The notes below the pieces were generated by a model. That model searched no databases, was not told the origin of the DNA, and saw only the letters and a list, made by a program, of their open reading frames with translations. A DNA stretch of 64,000 nucleotides from an uncultured Pelagibacteraceae bacterium (GTDB taxonomy: Bacteria; Pseudomonadota; Alphaproteobacteria; Pelagibacterales; Pelagibacteraceae), in NCBI GenBank assembly GCA_902571975.1, contig CACGED010000001.1:93184-157183 (forward strand), read 5' to 3'. This document shows positions 16,009-25,377 of the stretch, piece after piece; position 1 is the stretch's first letter; every line of letters begins with the position of its first letter. The translations under genes and the position numbers were made by a program.

Positions 16009-18526
16009 AAATCAAAATTTTGGTCTTTATTTTAAATATGCTCTTAGAGATTTAACCAGAAGTTACAATAAGATCTCAAGTATAATTATTACTCTTTTTA
16101 TAAGTCTCTTTATTTTAAGTTCTATAATGACAATTGAAGATAGTCTAGAAAATGAACTTAATGAAAATGCAAAATTATTATTAGGGGGTGATATAGAAAT
16201 TGACTACAACAACAGAGAAGGTGATCAAACTAAAATAGATAAAATTACTAAATTTGCTACAGTCTCTCAAATGGTTGAATTTAGCACAATGATTTCAACT
16301 GTTAATAAAAAAATCAATAAAACTTCATTTACTAGAGTAAAATCAGTTGATCAATTTTATCCATTGTATGGAAAAGCACTTTATGAACCCAATGACGCTT
16401 TAGAAAAATTAAATCAGATAGAAAGTTCAATATTAGTAAATGAAAACATTTTTAAAAATTTAAACTTAAAAATAAATGATATTGTAAAAGTTCAAGACAA
16501 AGAGTTTAAAGTTATTGGTATAGTTAAAGTTTTACCAGATATAGGCGGCGCATTTGTATTTGGAGATTTTGCTTTAACAGGAAAAAAAACCTTAGATAAG
16601 CTAGATTTAAATACCCTCGGTAGTTTTTTAAATTATGAATATAAAGTTAAATTTAATAAATCTGTTAACAGTAAAGAGGGTATTAAAACAGTAGAGAGCT
16701 TATTTAAAGATCAAAATAAAGTTAGATTAAGATACCCCGAAAACTCAGCAGGAGGCATTAGACGGATTGTTGATAATTTTTCACAATTTTTATCACTTGT
16801 ATCAATAAGTGCTATGTTAATTGCTGGTATTGGTATAGCGAATACTCTTTTATCGTTTATAAATCAAAAAAATTCATCAATTGCAGTTCAAAAAGCAATA
16901 GGTGTATTTTCTGGAAATATAAAAACAATATATTATTTACAATTAGCTATCCTACTAGTCTTAATCACCGTATTTTCATATGGGTTAAGTTTTATTTTAA
17001 TCCCAATAGTCGATAAATATATTTCAGATGGTTTGGGTTTAAATATAGAAGCAAGTTTTTCTATTCTAAATTTAATTACAGTTTTTTTGGTTGGAATGTT
17101 GGTAATGATAATTTTTTCTATACCAACTGTTAATTCCATAGATCAAGTTAAAGCATCAAATTTATTTAGAAATGTATTTCAAAGTCTGCAATTTAATTAC
17201 TCAGTGAAATCAGTAATAATTAGTATAATATTATTGCTAATATTAATTAGTCTTTTTGCAATTAGGTCTTCAATACCATTTTATAGTGTTGCGTATTTTG
17301 TATCATTTTTTATCTGTTTATTAATTTTTTATTATCTTTCTGTCACAATTATTCATTTATTAAAAAAATATAAAAATTCAAAGATTTCAGTAAAAATAGC
17401 TGTTAAAAATATAACTCAATCAAAAAGTATCACACCTATTACAATAATGTCTTTAGGTCTTGGAATGACACTTTTGTTAACACTGGCATTTGTTGGTTCA
17501 AACTTTAAAAGAGAAATTTCCAAATCTATTCCAGAAATTGCGCCAGATTATTTTTTCTTAGGAATTCAAAATGGTCAACGAGAAAAATTCGAAAAAATGA
17601 TATTCAATTCTGATAATAAGTCAAAAATAGAGGTAGTTCCTATGGTTTCAGCAGGACTTGTAAAAATTAATGGGATAGATCCTAATTCTTATATCAAAAA
17701 TACTAATGATAGTTATTGGGTTATAATGAATGATAGAAGAATATCTTGGTCAGATGAGATACCAAAAGATAATCCTTTAACACAAGGTAGCTGGTGGGAT
17801 TTATCAAGCCCAGACAAACTACAAATTTCTTTGGACAGCAAAGTGGCACAAGATTTTGGAGTAAAAATTGGAGATATATTCACTCTAAACATTTATGGAA
17901 GAGAAATAGATGGTGAGGTAGTTAATTTTAGATTAGTTGATTATAGAGATCTTAGCATTAATTTTGCAATGTTACTAAACCCTCAATTTGCAAATAAAAT
18001 TCCTCATGAGTACCTTTCGACAGTGAAGTTTAATAATATTGATAAATTTGATGATATTAATTTTCTAGATGAATTTCCTAGCGTTTCTATTGTAAAAATC
18101 TCTGATTACTTAAAAAAAGTTACCGATGTTCTTAACAAAGTATTTATAGCGGTCATTATAATTTCAACTGTTACAGTGATAATAGGATTGGTTGTAATAT
18201 CGAGTGCAATTATAGTGCAAGGAAAAATAAAAACTTTCCAAAATTTAATTTTTAAGATTCTGGGATTTTCAAAAAAAGAAATAATTTATTCATCTTTAAT
18301 TGAATTTGTAATTACATTTTTTTCTATAATTCTTTTTTCTACAATTTTTTCTATAATTTCATCAAAATTTATTATTGAAAATATTTTTCAACTTAAATGG
18401 TTATTTGAATTTGATATATTCTTAAATGTAACAATTACAGTTGGATTAGTAACAATGATATTGATAGTTTTTACAAACCTTAAGTATTTAAGTCCAAAAG
18501 TTTATCCACTTGTCAGAAATGAATAA
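15992..18526 (+). CDS. ybbP: FtsX-family ABC permease, YbbP type
   Basis: An 844-residue protein with two FtsX-like halves: an N-terminal membrane helix (about 25-45), a periplasmic MacB-like core, three helices near residues 270-375, two to three central helices near 405-455, a second periplasmic domain and a C-terminal helix trio near 710-830. This is the YbbP architecture (four plus four helices with extra pair). It pairs with the preceding ATPase, with which it overlaps; a TTG a few codons in (KLNKNQ) could also serve as start. In E. coli the trio is linked to envelope lipid or thioesterase functions, but the transported species is unknown. Confidence 0.85.
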   Translation: MVKLNKNQNFGLYFKYALRDLTRSYNKISSIIITLFISLFILSSIMTIEDSLENELNENAKLLLGGDIEIDYNNREGDQTKIDKITKFATVSQMVEFSTMISTVNKKINKTSFTRVKSVDQFYPLYGKALYEPNDALEKLNQIESSILVNENIFKNLNLKINDIVKVQDKEFKVIGIVKVLPDIGGAFVFGDFALTGKKTLDKLDLNTLGSFLNYEYKVKFNKSVNSKEGIKTVESLFKDQNKVRLRYPENSAGGIRRIVDNFSQFLSLVSISAMLIAGIGIANTLLSFINQKNSSIAVQKAIGVFSGNIKTIYYLQLAILLVLITVFSYGLSFILIPIVDKYISDGLGLNIEASFSILNLITVFLVGMLVMIIFSIPTVNSIDQVKASNLFRNVFQSLQFNYSVKSVIISIILLLILISLFAIRSSIPFYSVAYFVSFFICLLIFYYLSVTIIHLLKKYKNSKISVKIAVKNITQSKSITPITIMSLGLGMTLLLTLAFVGSNFKREISKSIPEIAPDYFFLGIQNGQREKFEKMIFNSDNKSKIEVVPMVSAGLVKINGIDPNSYIKNTNDSYWVIMNDRRISWSDEIPKDNPLTQGSWWDLSSPDKLQISLDSKVAQDFGVKIGDIFTLNIYGREIDGEVVNFRLVDYRDLSINFAMLLNPQFANKIPHEYLSTVKFNNIDKFDDINFLDEFPSVSIVKISDYLKKVTDVLNKVFIAVIIISTVTVIIGLVVISSAIIVQGKIKTFQNLIFKILGFSKKEIIYSSLIEFVITFFSIILFSTIFSIISSKFIIENIFQLKWLFEFDIFLNVTITVGLVTMILIVFTNLKYLSPKVYPLVRNE

Positions 18527-18551
18527 GATTTAATATTTTAAGATTTTGGTT

Positions 18552-18947
18552 TTAAATAGAAGCTTTTAAAGCTTCGTAAATTAAATCCTCTGTAGTTTCA
18601 CCAATACTTCTATAAACTTCTGTATCACCTTTGAAAATTAATAGAGTAGTTTGATAAAGAACATCAAACGAATCTGCTATATCTCTGTTTGTTACATCAA
18701 ATGCAAAATATTCGATGTTATCGAATTTAATATCTAATAATTCACCATTTTTTTTTGCTTTTTGCAAAACTTTCATTTGATTTGCACAAGATCCACAATA
18801 TTCGATCCAAGAACTGATAACTATAATTTTACCCTCAGACTGGGCTTTACTGAACAAATCTTTATCAAATGTAGTTTTCTTTTCCATTGAATTTGCAGCA
18901 AATGCAAAAAAACAGAAAATAAAAATAAAAAACTTTTTCATAGACAT
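18552..18947 (-). CDS. Secreted thioredoxin-fold protein
   Basis: A 131-residue protein with signal peptide (MSMKKFFIFIFCFFAFAANS) and a thioredoxin-like domain. The redox motif is CGSC in SSWIEYCGSCANQMK, with a downstream TTLLIFKGDTEVYRSIG strand region containing the usual cis-turn position (Thr replaces Pro). It resembles DsbD C-terminal/thioredoxin-like domains and may reduce or oxidise periplasmic disulfides. Single gene, tail-to-tail with ybbP. Confidence 0.75.
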   Translation of the reverse strand: MSMKKFFIFIFCFFAFAANSMEKKTTFDKDLFSKAQSEGKIIVISSWIEYCGSCANQMKVLQKAKKNGELLDIKFDNIEYFAFDVTNRDIADSFDVLYQTTLLIFKGDTEVYRSIGETTEDLIYEALKASI

Positions 18948-19218
18948 TGTAAATTTACACCTTTAGGCAACTAAAGAAAATAATTTATAGTGACACATCT
19001 GTTTCCAATTTAGGCTGAAAATTCAATAAAATTTCTTCTCTAGGCTTCAATCTACGAAGCCTAGTATTATAATTAACTTATAATAAGAGAGAGAAATTAC
19101 TAATTACAACATTATTTATATTTTAGGAGCGCTAATAGTGAATAATAGCTATGTATAATTCATATAGTTGCTTAACATCTCTCTTTACTTATATACCATT
19201 TAATATAAAAATTATTTT
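18948..19218. other. Non-coding leader region upstream of the TPP riboswitch
   Basis: No convincing gene. It holds a perfect 9-bp hairpin CTAGGCTTC/GAAGCCTAG at 19040-19064 with a seven-base loop and no T-run on either strand, and further on a purine/pyrimidine complement (AAGAGAGA near 19084-19091, TCTCTCTT near 19179-19187) that could form long-range pairing. It probably contains the thiV promoter; a small RNA is possible but not shown. Confidence 0.4.
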
Positions 19219-19278
19219 GGGGTGCCATATGGCTGAGAAATACCCAAAGAACCTGTCCGGTAATTCAGAAAGGGAAAA
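19219..19278 (+). ncRNA. TPP (THI-box) riboswitch
   Basis: The conserved THI-box elements occur in order: GGGGTGCC (19219), GGCTGAGAAATACCC (19231-19245), GAACCTG (19249-19255), CGGTAATTC (19258-19266) and AGGGAA (19271-19276). The aptamer's last element, AGGGA, doubles as the ribosome site and the ATG follows at 19279. Ligand binding should therefore hide the Shine-Dalgarno directly, giving translational control without a separate expression platform. Confidence 0.93.
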
Positions 19279-20709
19279 ATGGATCAAATAAACATATTAA
19301 ATCAATCATCTGCAATTTTATTAACCTTAATTATTAGTATCACTTTTGTAATAGTTGGCCTTGTATATTCAAAAAAATATCAAGGGTTAAACAATTATTT
19401 AGTTGCAAGTAGATCTGTAGGGACTTTTTCACTAACAACTAGTTTAGTTGCATCTGCTCTAGGTGCGTGGATTTTATTCGGTCCGGCATCAGCAGCAACC
19501 TGGGGAGGAGTAGGGGCTGTTATTGGATATTCTTTAGGGACAGCGTTTCCTCTTTTTGCATTAATTTATTTAGGAAAAAAATTTAGAGATAAATATTCAA
19601 CAGGAAAATCATTAATTGAGGTGATTAGATCTAGATTTGGCTCACAATTATTTAAGTTAATTTTGTTTTTATCTATTTTCTATATGACTATTTTTTTAAT
19701 AGCAGAAGTTACCGCCGTTTCAATTTTAATTAATTACATTTCAGGAACTGATCTATGGATCACGGCATTTATTGTAATTGTCAGCTCACTTGTCTACACT
19801 TTGTATGGTGGTCTTAGAGCTTCAATATTTACAGATAATATTCAATTTATAGTTTTTGGTTTGCTCTTAATAATTGCATTTTCTTATTTAATTTCTTTTA
19901 ATTCTAATGATTTTAGTTTTGAGTTTGTAAAACAGAACAAACCCTATTTGTTAAGCTCAGGTTATTTGCCTAACTTTACTGCAGGCCTAACTTTTTTTAT
20001 AGCTGTTGCAGCAACTAATCTTTTTCATCAAGGTAACTGGCAAAGAGTTTATGCTGCTAAAAATAATAAAGTTTTAAAAAATAGCTTAATAGTTTCTTTT
20101 ATAATTATTATACCAATAGTATTCATGATGGGCTTTTCAGGTTTAGTTGCAACCTCCCAAAATCCAAGCGTAGTTCCTGACCTTGCATTCTTTTCTTTAT
20201 TGTTAAAAGACCAAGCCATCTTTTTATCAATAATAATAACTATTTTAGCAATTTCACTGACAGTGAGCAGTATAGATACACTGGTAAATGCTATCTCTAG
20301 TTTGATTATTGTTGATGGAAATAAAGTTATAAAATTTAAAGGTAATTATTTAAAATTATCTAAAAAAATTATAATAATTTTATCCTTGATTTCATTTTTT
20401 GTTGCATCAAAAGGATTAAGTATTTTATATCTATTTTTATTAGCTGATTTATTTTGTTGTGCAGCAGTATTAAGTGTATTTTATGGTTTTTATTCAAAAT
20501 CATTTAATGAAAAAAATGCATATGTTTCAATTATAGTTGGTTTAATTGGTGGAATTCTATTATTTCCTAGTCCCGATTTCTCAAAATCAATACTAGTAGG
20601 AATAATATTACCTGCTGATTTTTTTCCAATATTTATCTCACAATCTTTGTTGTTTTGCTCATTTATTGTTGCAACACTCTTACCCATGGTTACGTGGAAA
20701 TTGAGGTAA
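19279..20709 (+). CDS. thiV: Riboswitch-controlled Na+/solute symporter, thiamin-precursor uptake
   Basis: A 476-residue sodium:solute symporter (SSS) protein with about thirteen membrane helices. The family signature region ALGAWILFGPASAATWGGVGAVIG lies in early helices and GNWQRVYAAKNNKVLKNSL in the loop typical of SSS members. The TPP riboswitch directly in front identifies the cargo as thiamin-related. In Pelagibacter, ThiV is the riboswitch-linked SSS protein proposed to import the pyrimidine precursor HMP, which SAR11 cannot make; this gene fits that description. Confidence 0.9.
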   Translation: MDQINILNQSSAILLTLIISITFVIVGLVYSKKYQGLNNYLVASRSVGTFSLTTSLVASALGAWILFGPASAATWGGVGAVIGYSLGTAFPLFALIYLGKKFRDKYSTGKSLIEVIRSRFGSQLFKLILFLSIFYMTIFLIAEVTAVSILINYISGTDLWITAFIVIVSSLVYTLYGGLRASIFTDNIQFIVFGLLLIIAFSYLISFNSNDFSFEFVKQNKPYLLSSGYLPNFTAGLTFFIAVAATNLFHQGNWQRVYAAKNNKVLKNSLIVSFIIIIPIVFMMGFSGLVATSQNPSVVPDLAFFSLLLKDQAIFLSIIITILAISLTVSSIDTLVNAISSLIIVDGNKVIKFKGNYLKLSKKIIIILSLISFFVASKGLSILYLFLLADLFCCAAVLSVFYGFYSKSFNEKNAYVSIIVGLIGGILLFPSPDFSKSILVGIILPADFFPIFISQSLLFCSFIVATLLPMVTWKLR

Positions 20710-20710
20710 T

Positions 20711-22156
20711 TTAATTTTTTTTAAATTTTTTAAAGGAGAAGTTTCTTGGTCTTTTTCTATTCTTAAATTTTTTCTTAAATTTAAATTTTTTTCTACTATC
20801 AGGATTATCACTTTGCTCTTTTAAGTTATCAGTATGAAATTTTTTAAATTTTTTATTTTTAAACTTAAAATTCTTTTTTTTATCAAATTCACTACCACTG
20901 TTGTTTGGCTTATCTGAATTAGACTTTTTAAATTTATTACTTTTAAACTTAAATTTTCTTTTGTTATCCCGCCTATCGTTTCTATTTCCGCTATCTTTGA
21001 ATGATTTACCTCTTTTTTTAAATTTTTTATTTTTTTTGTTAGATTTTCTATTAAAACTTTCTTCTAATTTAAAATTTGGATTTATTAATTTCTGAATTTC
21101 TCTCCACATACTACGATCATTATTTGTTAAGAAGGTAAGTGCCGATCCTTCTTTACCTGCTCTACCTGTTCTACCAACTCTATGAATATAATCCTCAGGT
21201 ACTTGTGGCAGATCATAATTTATTACATGTTGAATTAATGGAATATCCAATCCTCTAGCAGCAACATCAGTTGCAACTAAAATTCTATTTTTACCAGATC
21301 TGAATCCTCTAATAACTCTGTCTCTTTTACTTTGTCTTAGATTTCCATGAATTGCCTCTGCTGAATGAGCATCATATTTTAATCTTTTTACAATTTTATC
21401 TGCACCATGTTTTGTTTTAACAAAAACTAATATTGAACCTTGTCTCTCAACTAATTGATTGATTAATTCATGATATTTTTTATCTGGAGTTATCTGAAAG
21501 GTTTCTTGTTTAATTTTTTCTATTGGAGTTGAAACTGATCCAACTGAAATTCTTTCTGGTTTTCTCAAATATTTTTCAGAAATTTTTAATATATTATTCG
21601 GCAAAGTGGCTGAAAATAATAATGTTTGATGTTCCTTTGGGATAAATTTTAAAATTATTTCAATTTGAGGCGTAAACCCCATATCAAGCATTCTATCAGT
21701 TTCATCTAAAACTAAGTAATTAACTCTTGATAAATTTAAGCTTTTTCTTTTTAAATGATCGTTAATTCTGCCTGGTGTTCCAACAATTATTCGAGCTCTT
21801 TTATTTAACTGTCTTAGTTGTTTTTGCATACTTTCTCCACCAATCAAAAGAGCATTGCCAATTCTTATATCTCCTAAAGTAAGTTTAGATATCGTACCCA
21901 TTACCTGACTAGCTAATTCTCTCGTTGGGCATATGATTAAAGCCATTGCATTTTTATTGATGATCAATTTATTTATCAGTGGAATTGTAAAAGCTAAGGT
22001 TTTGCCAGTACCAGTTTGTGCAGTTCCAAGAACATCTTTTCCCTCAAGTGCAATCGGTATTGCTTGAGATTGAATTGGTGTGGGTGTGATAAAATTTGAA
22101 TACTTAATTGAACTCTTTAGTTTGTTTTCTATGTCTAATTCATTAAAGTTTTTCAT
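20711..22156 (-). CDS. rhlE: DEAD-box RNA helicase, RhlE-like, with basic tail
   Basis: About 481 residues from the preferred ATG at 22156 (MKNFNELD); a longer frame begins at 22207. All helicase motifs are seen: Q motif PTPIQSQAIP, AQTGTGKT, PTRELA, GTPGR, DETD in place of the usual DEAD, SAT, and RGLDIPLIQHVINYD with HRVGRTGRAG. The last ~110 residues are a low-complexity Lys/Phe/Asn-rich tail (KFKFK repeats), likely an RNA-binding extension. Such helicases act in ribosome assembly or cold-dependent RNA unwinding. The DETD variant is tolerated in the family but notable. Confidence 0.92.
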   Translation of the reverse strand: MKNFNELDIENKLKSSIKYSNFITPTPIQSQAIPIALEGKDVLGTAQTGTGKTLAFTIPLINKLIINKNAMALIICPTRELASQVMGTISKLTLGDIRIGNALLIGGESMQKQLRQLNKRARIIVGTPGRINDHLKRKSLNLSRVNYLVLDETDRMLDMGFTPQIEIILKFIPKEHQTLLFSATLPNNILKISEKYLRKPERISVGSVSTPIEKIKQETFQITPDKKYHELINQLVERQGSILVFVKTKHGADKIVKRLKYDAHSAEAIHGNLRQSKRDRVIRGFRSGKNRILVATDVAARGLDIPLIQHVINYDLPQVPEDYIHRVGRTGRAGKEGSALTFLTNNDRSMWREIQKLINPNFKLEESFNRKSNKKNKKFKKRGKSFKDSGNRNDRRDNKRKFKFKSNKFKKSNSDKPNNSGSEFDKKKNFKFKNKKFKKFHTDNLKEQSDNPDSRKKFKFKKKFKNRKRPRNFSFKKFKKN

Positions 22157-22311
22157 GCTTGATTCTTTTAAAGATATATAGAAAATGCTTATATGTTCTA
22201 ATGCCAATTACAATAAATCATTTATTTAGAACTTTAGAATGCTTATAATTGACATAAACTGGACACTTTGAAACTTGTAGGAAACCAATATAATTTATAT
22301 AAATAACTATA

Positions 22312-23421
22312 ATGCTCTCTTTTATATTGCCATTTATTGTACTGATTTTGGTAGTTGTTTTCATACATGAATATGGTCATTATTATTTTGCAAAAAGATA
22401 TGGAGTTGGTGTAACTGACTTTTCAATAGGTTTTGGCAGAGAATTGATTGGTTGGAATGATAAATCGGGAACTAGATGGAAAATTTGCTGGATACCTCTT
22501 GGAGGCTATGTCAAATTTTTTGGTGACAGAAATGTATTTTCTCAAGCTGATCAAGGAGAATTGTTAAAAAAATATAACAAAGAGGACCAAGAAAAACTCT
22601 TTGTAACAAAACCTTTATATCAAAGGTCTTTAATTGTAGCAGGTGGGCCAATAGCAAATTTCGTTTTAGCAATATTTATTTTTTTATTCATATATATGTT
22701 TGCCGGAAAAGACTTTACGCCAGCAGTTATTGATGAAGTTCAAAAAGATAGTCCAGCAGAAGTAGCGGGGATGCAAAAAAATGATGTGATACTTGAAATA
22801 GACAACAATAAAGTTGAGAGTATTCTTGATGTTTCTAAACTGATTTTAATGTCAACATCTGAGATAGTTGATTTCAAAATTTCTAGATATGATCAAGAGG
22901 TATTATTAAAGGTTAAACCAAAAATTGTTGCAGGCGTTGATAATTTAGGAAATAAAATTAATAAAAGAATAGTTGGTATTAAACTAAGTCCATATAACAA
23001 TGAAATAAATCATAAACGATTAGGGCCAGCAAATGCATTAATAGAGTCTGTTAAAGAAGTCTATTTTGTAACTACTTCATCTCTTAAATATATGGGTTCA
23101 ATGCTTACTGGATCTGGAGATAGTTCACAGTTAGGTGGGCCAATTAGAATAGCAAAAATTTCAGGACAAGTAGCAGAATTTGGAATATTACCATTTATTA
23201 GTATGATGGCCTATATATCGATAAGTTTAGGCTTAATTAACCTATTTCCAATCCCACTTTTAGATGGGGGTCATTTAATGTTTTATGCATTTGAAAAAGT
23301 TTTAGGGAAGCCATTAAGTCAAAAAACACAAGAAGGTTTTTTTCGAATCGGAATGTTTTTATTGTTAACTTTAATGTTTTTTGCAACATTCAATGACCTT
23401 AAAGATTTAGGCTTATTTTAA
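22312..23421 (+). CDS. rseP: Intramembrane zinc metalloprotease RseP
   Basis: A 369-residue site-2 protease. The zinc-binding HEYGHY lies in the first helix, one PDZ domain covers about residues 125-200 (DSPAEVAGMQKNDVILEID), and the third zinc ligand is in NLFPIPLLDGGHLMFY near the C-terminus. It cleaves membrane-bound anti-sigma factors or remnant signal peptides. Usual neighbours (bamA, dxr) are not here; HU follows. Confidence 0.95.
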   Translation: MLSFILPFIVLILVVVFIHEYGHYYFAKRYGVGVTDFSIGFGRELIGWNDKSGTRWKICWIPLGGYVKFFGDRNVFSQADQGELLKKYNKEDQEKLFVTKPLYQRSLIVAGGPIANFVLAIFIFLFIYMFAGKDFTPAVIDEVQKDSPAEVAGMQKNDVILEIDNNKVESILDVSKLILMSTSEIVDFKISRYDQEVLLKVKPKIVAGVDNLGNKINKRIVGIKLSPYNNEINHKRLGPANALIESVKEVYFVTTSSLKYMGSMLTGSGDSSQLGGPIRIAKISGQVAEFGILPFISMMAYISISLGLINLFPIPLLDGGHLMFYAFEKVLGKPLSQKTQEGFFRIGMFLLLTLMFFATFNDLKDLGLF

Positions 23422-23572
23422 AGGGATTTTCGAACGTTAAAAAAGCTATATAAATCAATACTTATTTACAACTATATGTTGTGGTAAATTTAATTAGAGA
23501 CACAAAAAAAAAGCTTGAATTATCAACGATTTTGTTAAGTATATAAATATAACCTTTAAAACCGGAGCTAAA

Positions 23573-23848
23573 ATGAACAAAAAACAACTTATAGCAAAAT
23601 TAGCAGGGTCATTAAATCAAAGTAAAGCTGATGCTGAGCGTACGTTTGATACGATTACCAACACTATTTTGGACGCTTTAAAAGGCGACGATAATGTTAA
23701 AATTGCTGGTTTTGGAACATATAAAGTGGCTAAACGAAAAGCCCGAATTGGTCGAAATCCAAGAACTGGAGAACAAATCCAAATCGCTGCTTCTCAAAAG
23801 GTAAAGTTTTTACCTGCAAAAGCGCTTAAAGAAGTTTTCAATAAATAA
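23573..23848 (+). CDS. hup: DNA-binding protein HU
   Basis: A 91-residue HU/IHF-family nucleoid protein with the conserved GFGTYKVAKRKARIGRNPRTGE beta-arm, including the RNPRTG tip that inserts into the minor groove. Short spacing from an GGAG ribosome site. It bends and compacts DNA. HU rather than IHF is suggested by overall sequence, not proven. A long perfect hairpin terminator follows. Confidence 0.95.
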   Translation: MNKKQLIAKLAGSLNQSKADAERTFDTITNTILDALKGDDNVKIAGFGTYKVAKRKARIGRNPRTGEQIQIAASQKVKFLPAKALKEVFNK

Positions 23849-23855
23849 ACTTTTT

Positions 23856-23902
23856 AAAACAGCCTTTATTAAAAATTAAAATTTAATAAAGGCTGTTTTT
23901 TT
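23856..23902 (+). terminator. Strong hairpin terminator after HU
   Basis: An 18-bp perfect inverted repeat (23856-23873 with 23882-23899) including AACAGCC/GGCTGTT at its base, an eight-base AT loop, and a run of seven Ts ending at 23902. Typical intrinsic terminator for an abundant transcript. Confidence 0.92.
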
Positions 23903-24015
23903 ATACTAGCATACGGTGTACTACATGCAAATACTGCATATCTCTTTTAAATAACAATCAATAGTTTTTAGTTTTATTAAATCTATAACAACCTCTTTAA
24001 TTAAATGGAGGTGAA

Positions 24016-25317
24016 ATGGTTAAACTTTTAAAAAAACTGGCTGGTCCATTAGTAAGTTTATTTTTCTTACTAAATATGACTAGTGCAGGTTATGCTGAAA
24101 CTACAGTTTCAGCAGAAGTTGGTTTCATATTCAATACATTTCTTTTCTTGGTTTGTGGTTTCTTAGTAATGTTTATGGCAGCAGGTTTTGCCATGCTCGA
24201 ATCAGGGATGGTAACATCAAAAAGTGTATCAGTAATATGTGCCAAAAATATTGGATTATTTTCAATAGCTGGAATTATGTTCTGGATGGTTGGATATAAT
24301 TTAGCATACGGAATCCCAGAAGGTGGATACATTGGAAGCTTTACTCCATGGTCTGATGCAAGTTCAGTTGATACTGGATATGCAGATGGATCTGATTGGT
24401 ATTTCCAAATGGTTTTCTGTGCAACGACAGTTTCAATTGTATCTGGAACATTAGCTGAAAGAATTAAATTATGGCCGTTCTTTTTATTTGCGGCTATTCT
24501 ATCAGGAATTATCTATCCAATCGTTATGGGTTGGCAGTGGGGAGGTGGCTGGTTAGCAGCTGCTGGTTTCTCTGACTTTGCTGGTTCAACACTTGTTCAC
24601 TCAACTGGAGGTGCAGCAGCATTAGCTGGAGCAATTCTTTTAGGAGCTAGAACTGGTAGATTTGATAAATCTGGAGCAGCTAAACCTATGAAGCCATTTG
24701 CAGCATCTTCTGTACCATTGGTAACAGTTGGTGTATTTATTTTGTGGCTAGGTTGGTTCGGATTTAATGGTGGATCACAATTAGCGATGGGAACATTTGA
24801 TGATGCAGTAGCAGTCTCAAATATTTTCATTAATACAAACTTAGCAGCCTGTGGTGGTGTATTAGCAGCTGGTGCAATAACAAGATTAATGTCGGGTAAA
24901 ACTGATGTCATTCAAATGCTTAACGGAGCAATTGGTGGTCTTGTTGCAATTACAGCTGAACCATTAATGCCTTCACCGCTAGCAGCAATTCTTATAGGTG
25001 CGATCGGTGGAATAATAGTTGTCTTTGGAACTAAATTATTATTCTCACTAAAAATCGATGATGTAGTAGGTGCAGTACCTGCTCACTTGTTTGCTGGAAT
25101 TTGGGGAACTTTAGCAGTTCCACTAACTAACGGTGATGCATCATTCGGAGCGCAGCTTCTAGGAGTAATCTCAATCAATGCATTTGTATTCGTAGTATCT
25201 CTAATAGTATGGGGAATTATGAAGGGAACAATGGGTATAAGATTGAGTAAAGAAGCAGAAAGACTTGGTACAGATGTTACAGAGTCTGGAGTAATCGCAT
25301 ACGCAATAAGAGACTAA
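24016..25317 (+). CDS. amtB: Ammonium transporter
   Basis: A 433-residue Amt/Rh-family channel with an apparent signal peptide (MVKLLKKLAGPLVSLFFLL to GYAE) and eleven membrane helices. Landmarks: GFAMLESGMV, WGGGWLA, DFAGSTLVHSTGG with the pore His region, WLGWFGFNGGSQLA and VPAHLFAGIWGTLAVP with the second pore His. Perfect Shine-Dalgarno GGAGGTGAA precedes the ATG. No glnK is adjacent, unlike many amtB loci. It could recapture ammonium released by alanine dehydrogenase. Confidence 0.95.
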   Translation: MVKLLKKLAGPLVSLFFLLNMTSAGYAETTVSAEVGFIFNTFLFLVCGFLVMFMAAGFAMLESGMVTSKSVSVICAKNIGLFSIAGIMFWMVGYNLAYGIPEGGYIGSFTPWSDASSVDTGYADGSDWYFQMVFCATTVSIVSGTLAERIKLWPFFLFAAILSGIIYPIVMGWQWGGGWLAAAGFSDFAGSTLVHSTGGAAALAGAILLGARTGRFDKSGAAKPMKPFAASSVPLVTVGVFILWLGWFGFNGGSQLAMGTFDDAVAVSNIFINTNLAACGGVLAAGAITRLMSGKTDVIQMLNGAIGGLVAITAEPLMPSPLAAILIGAIGGIIVVFGTKLLFSLKIDDVVGAVPAHLFAGIWGTLAVPLTNGDASFGAQLLGVISINAFVFVVSLIVWGIMKGTMGIRLSKEAERLGTDVTESGVIAYAIRD

Positions 25318-25347
25318 AGAATAACTATCTCTCTCTCTATAGTTGAT

Positions 25348-25377
25348 AAAAGGCCCCTTAACTGGGGCCTTTTTTTT
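25348..25377. terminator. Terminator shared by amtB and bcp
   Basis: GGCCCC (25352-25357) pairs with GGGGCC (25364-25369), extended by four A-T pairs, six-base loop, then a run of Ts on the plus strand. The A-rich upstream arm makes it able to stop the convergent bcp transcript as well. Confidence 0.9.

Noticed and set aside
24597..24911. 104-codon minus-strand frame within amtB
   Set aside because: Shadow of the conserved ammonium channel gene.
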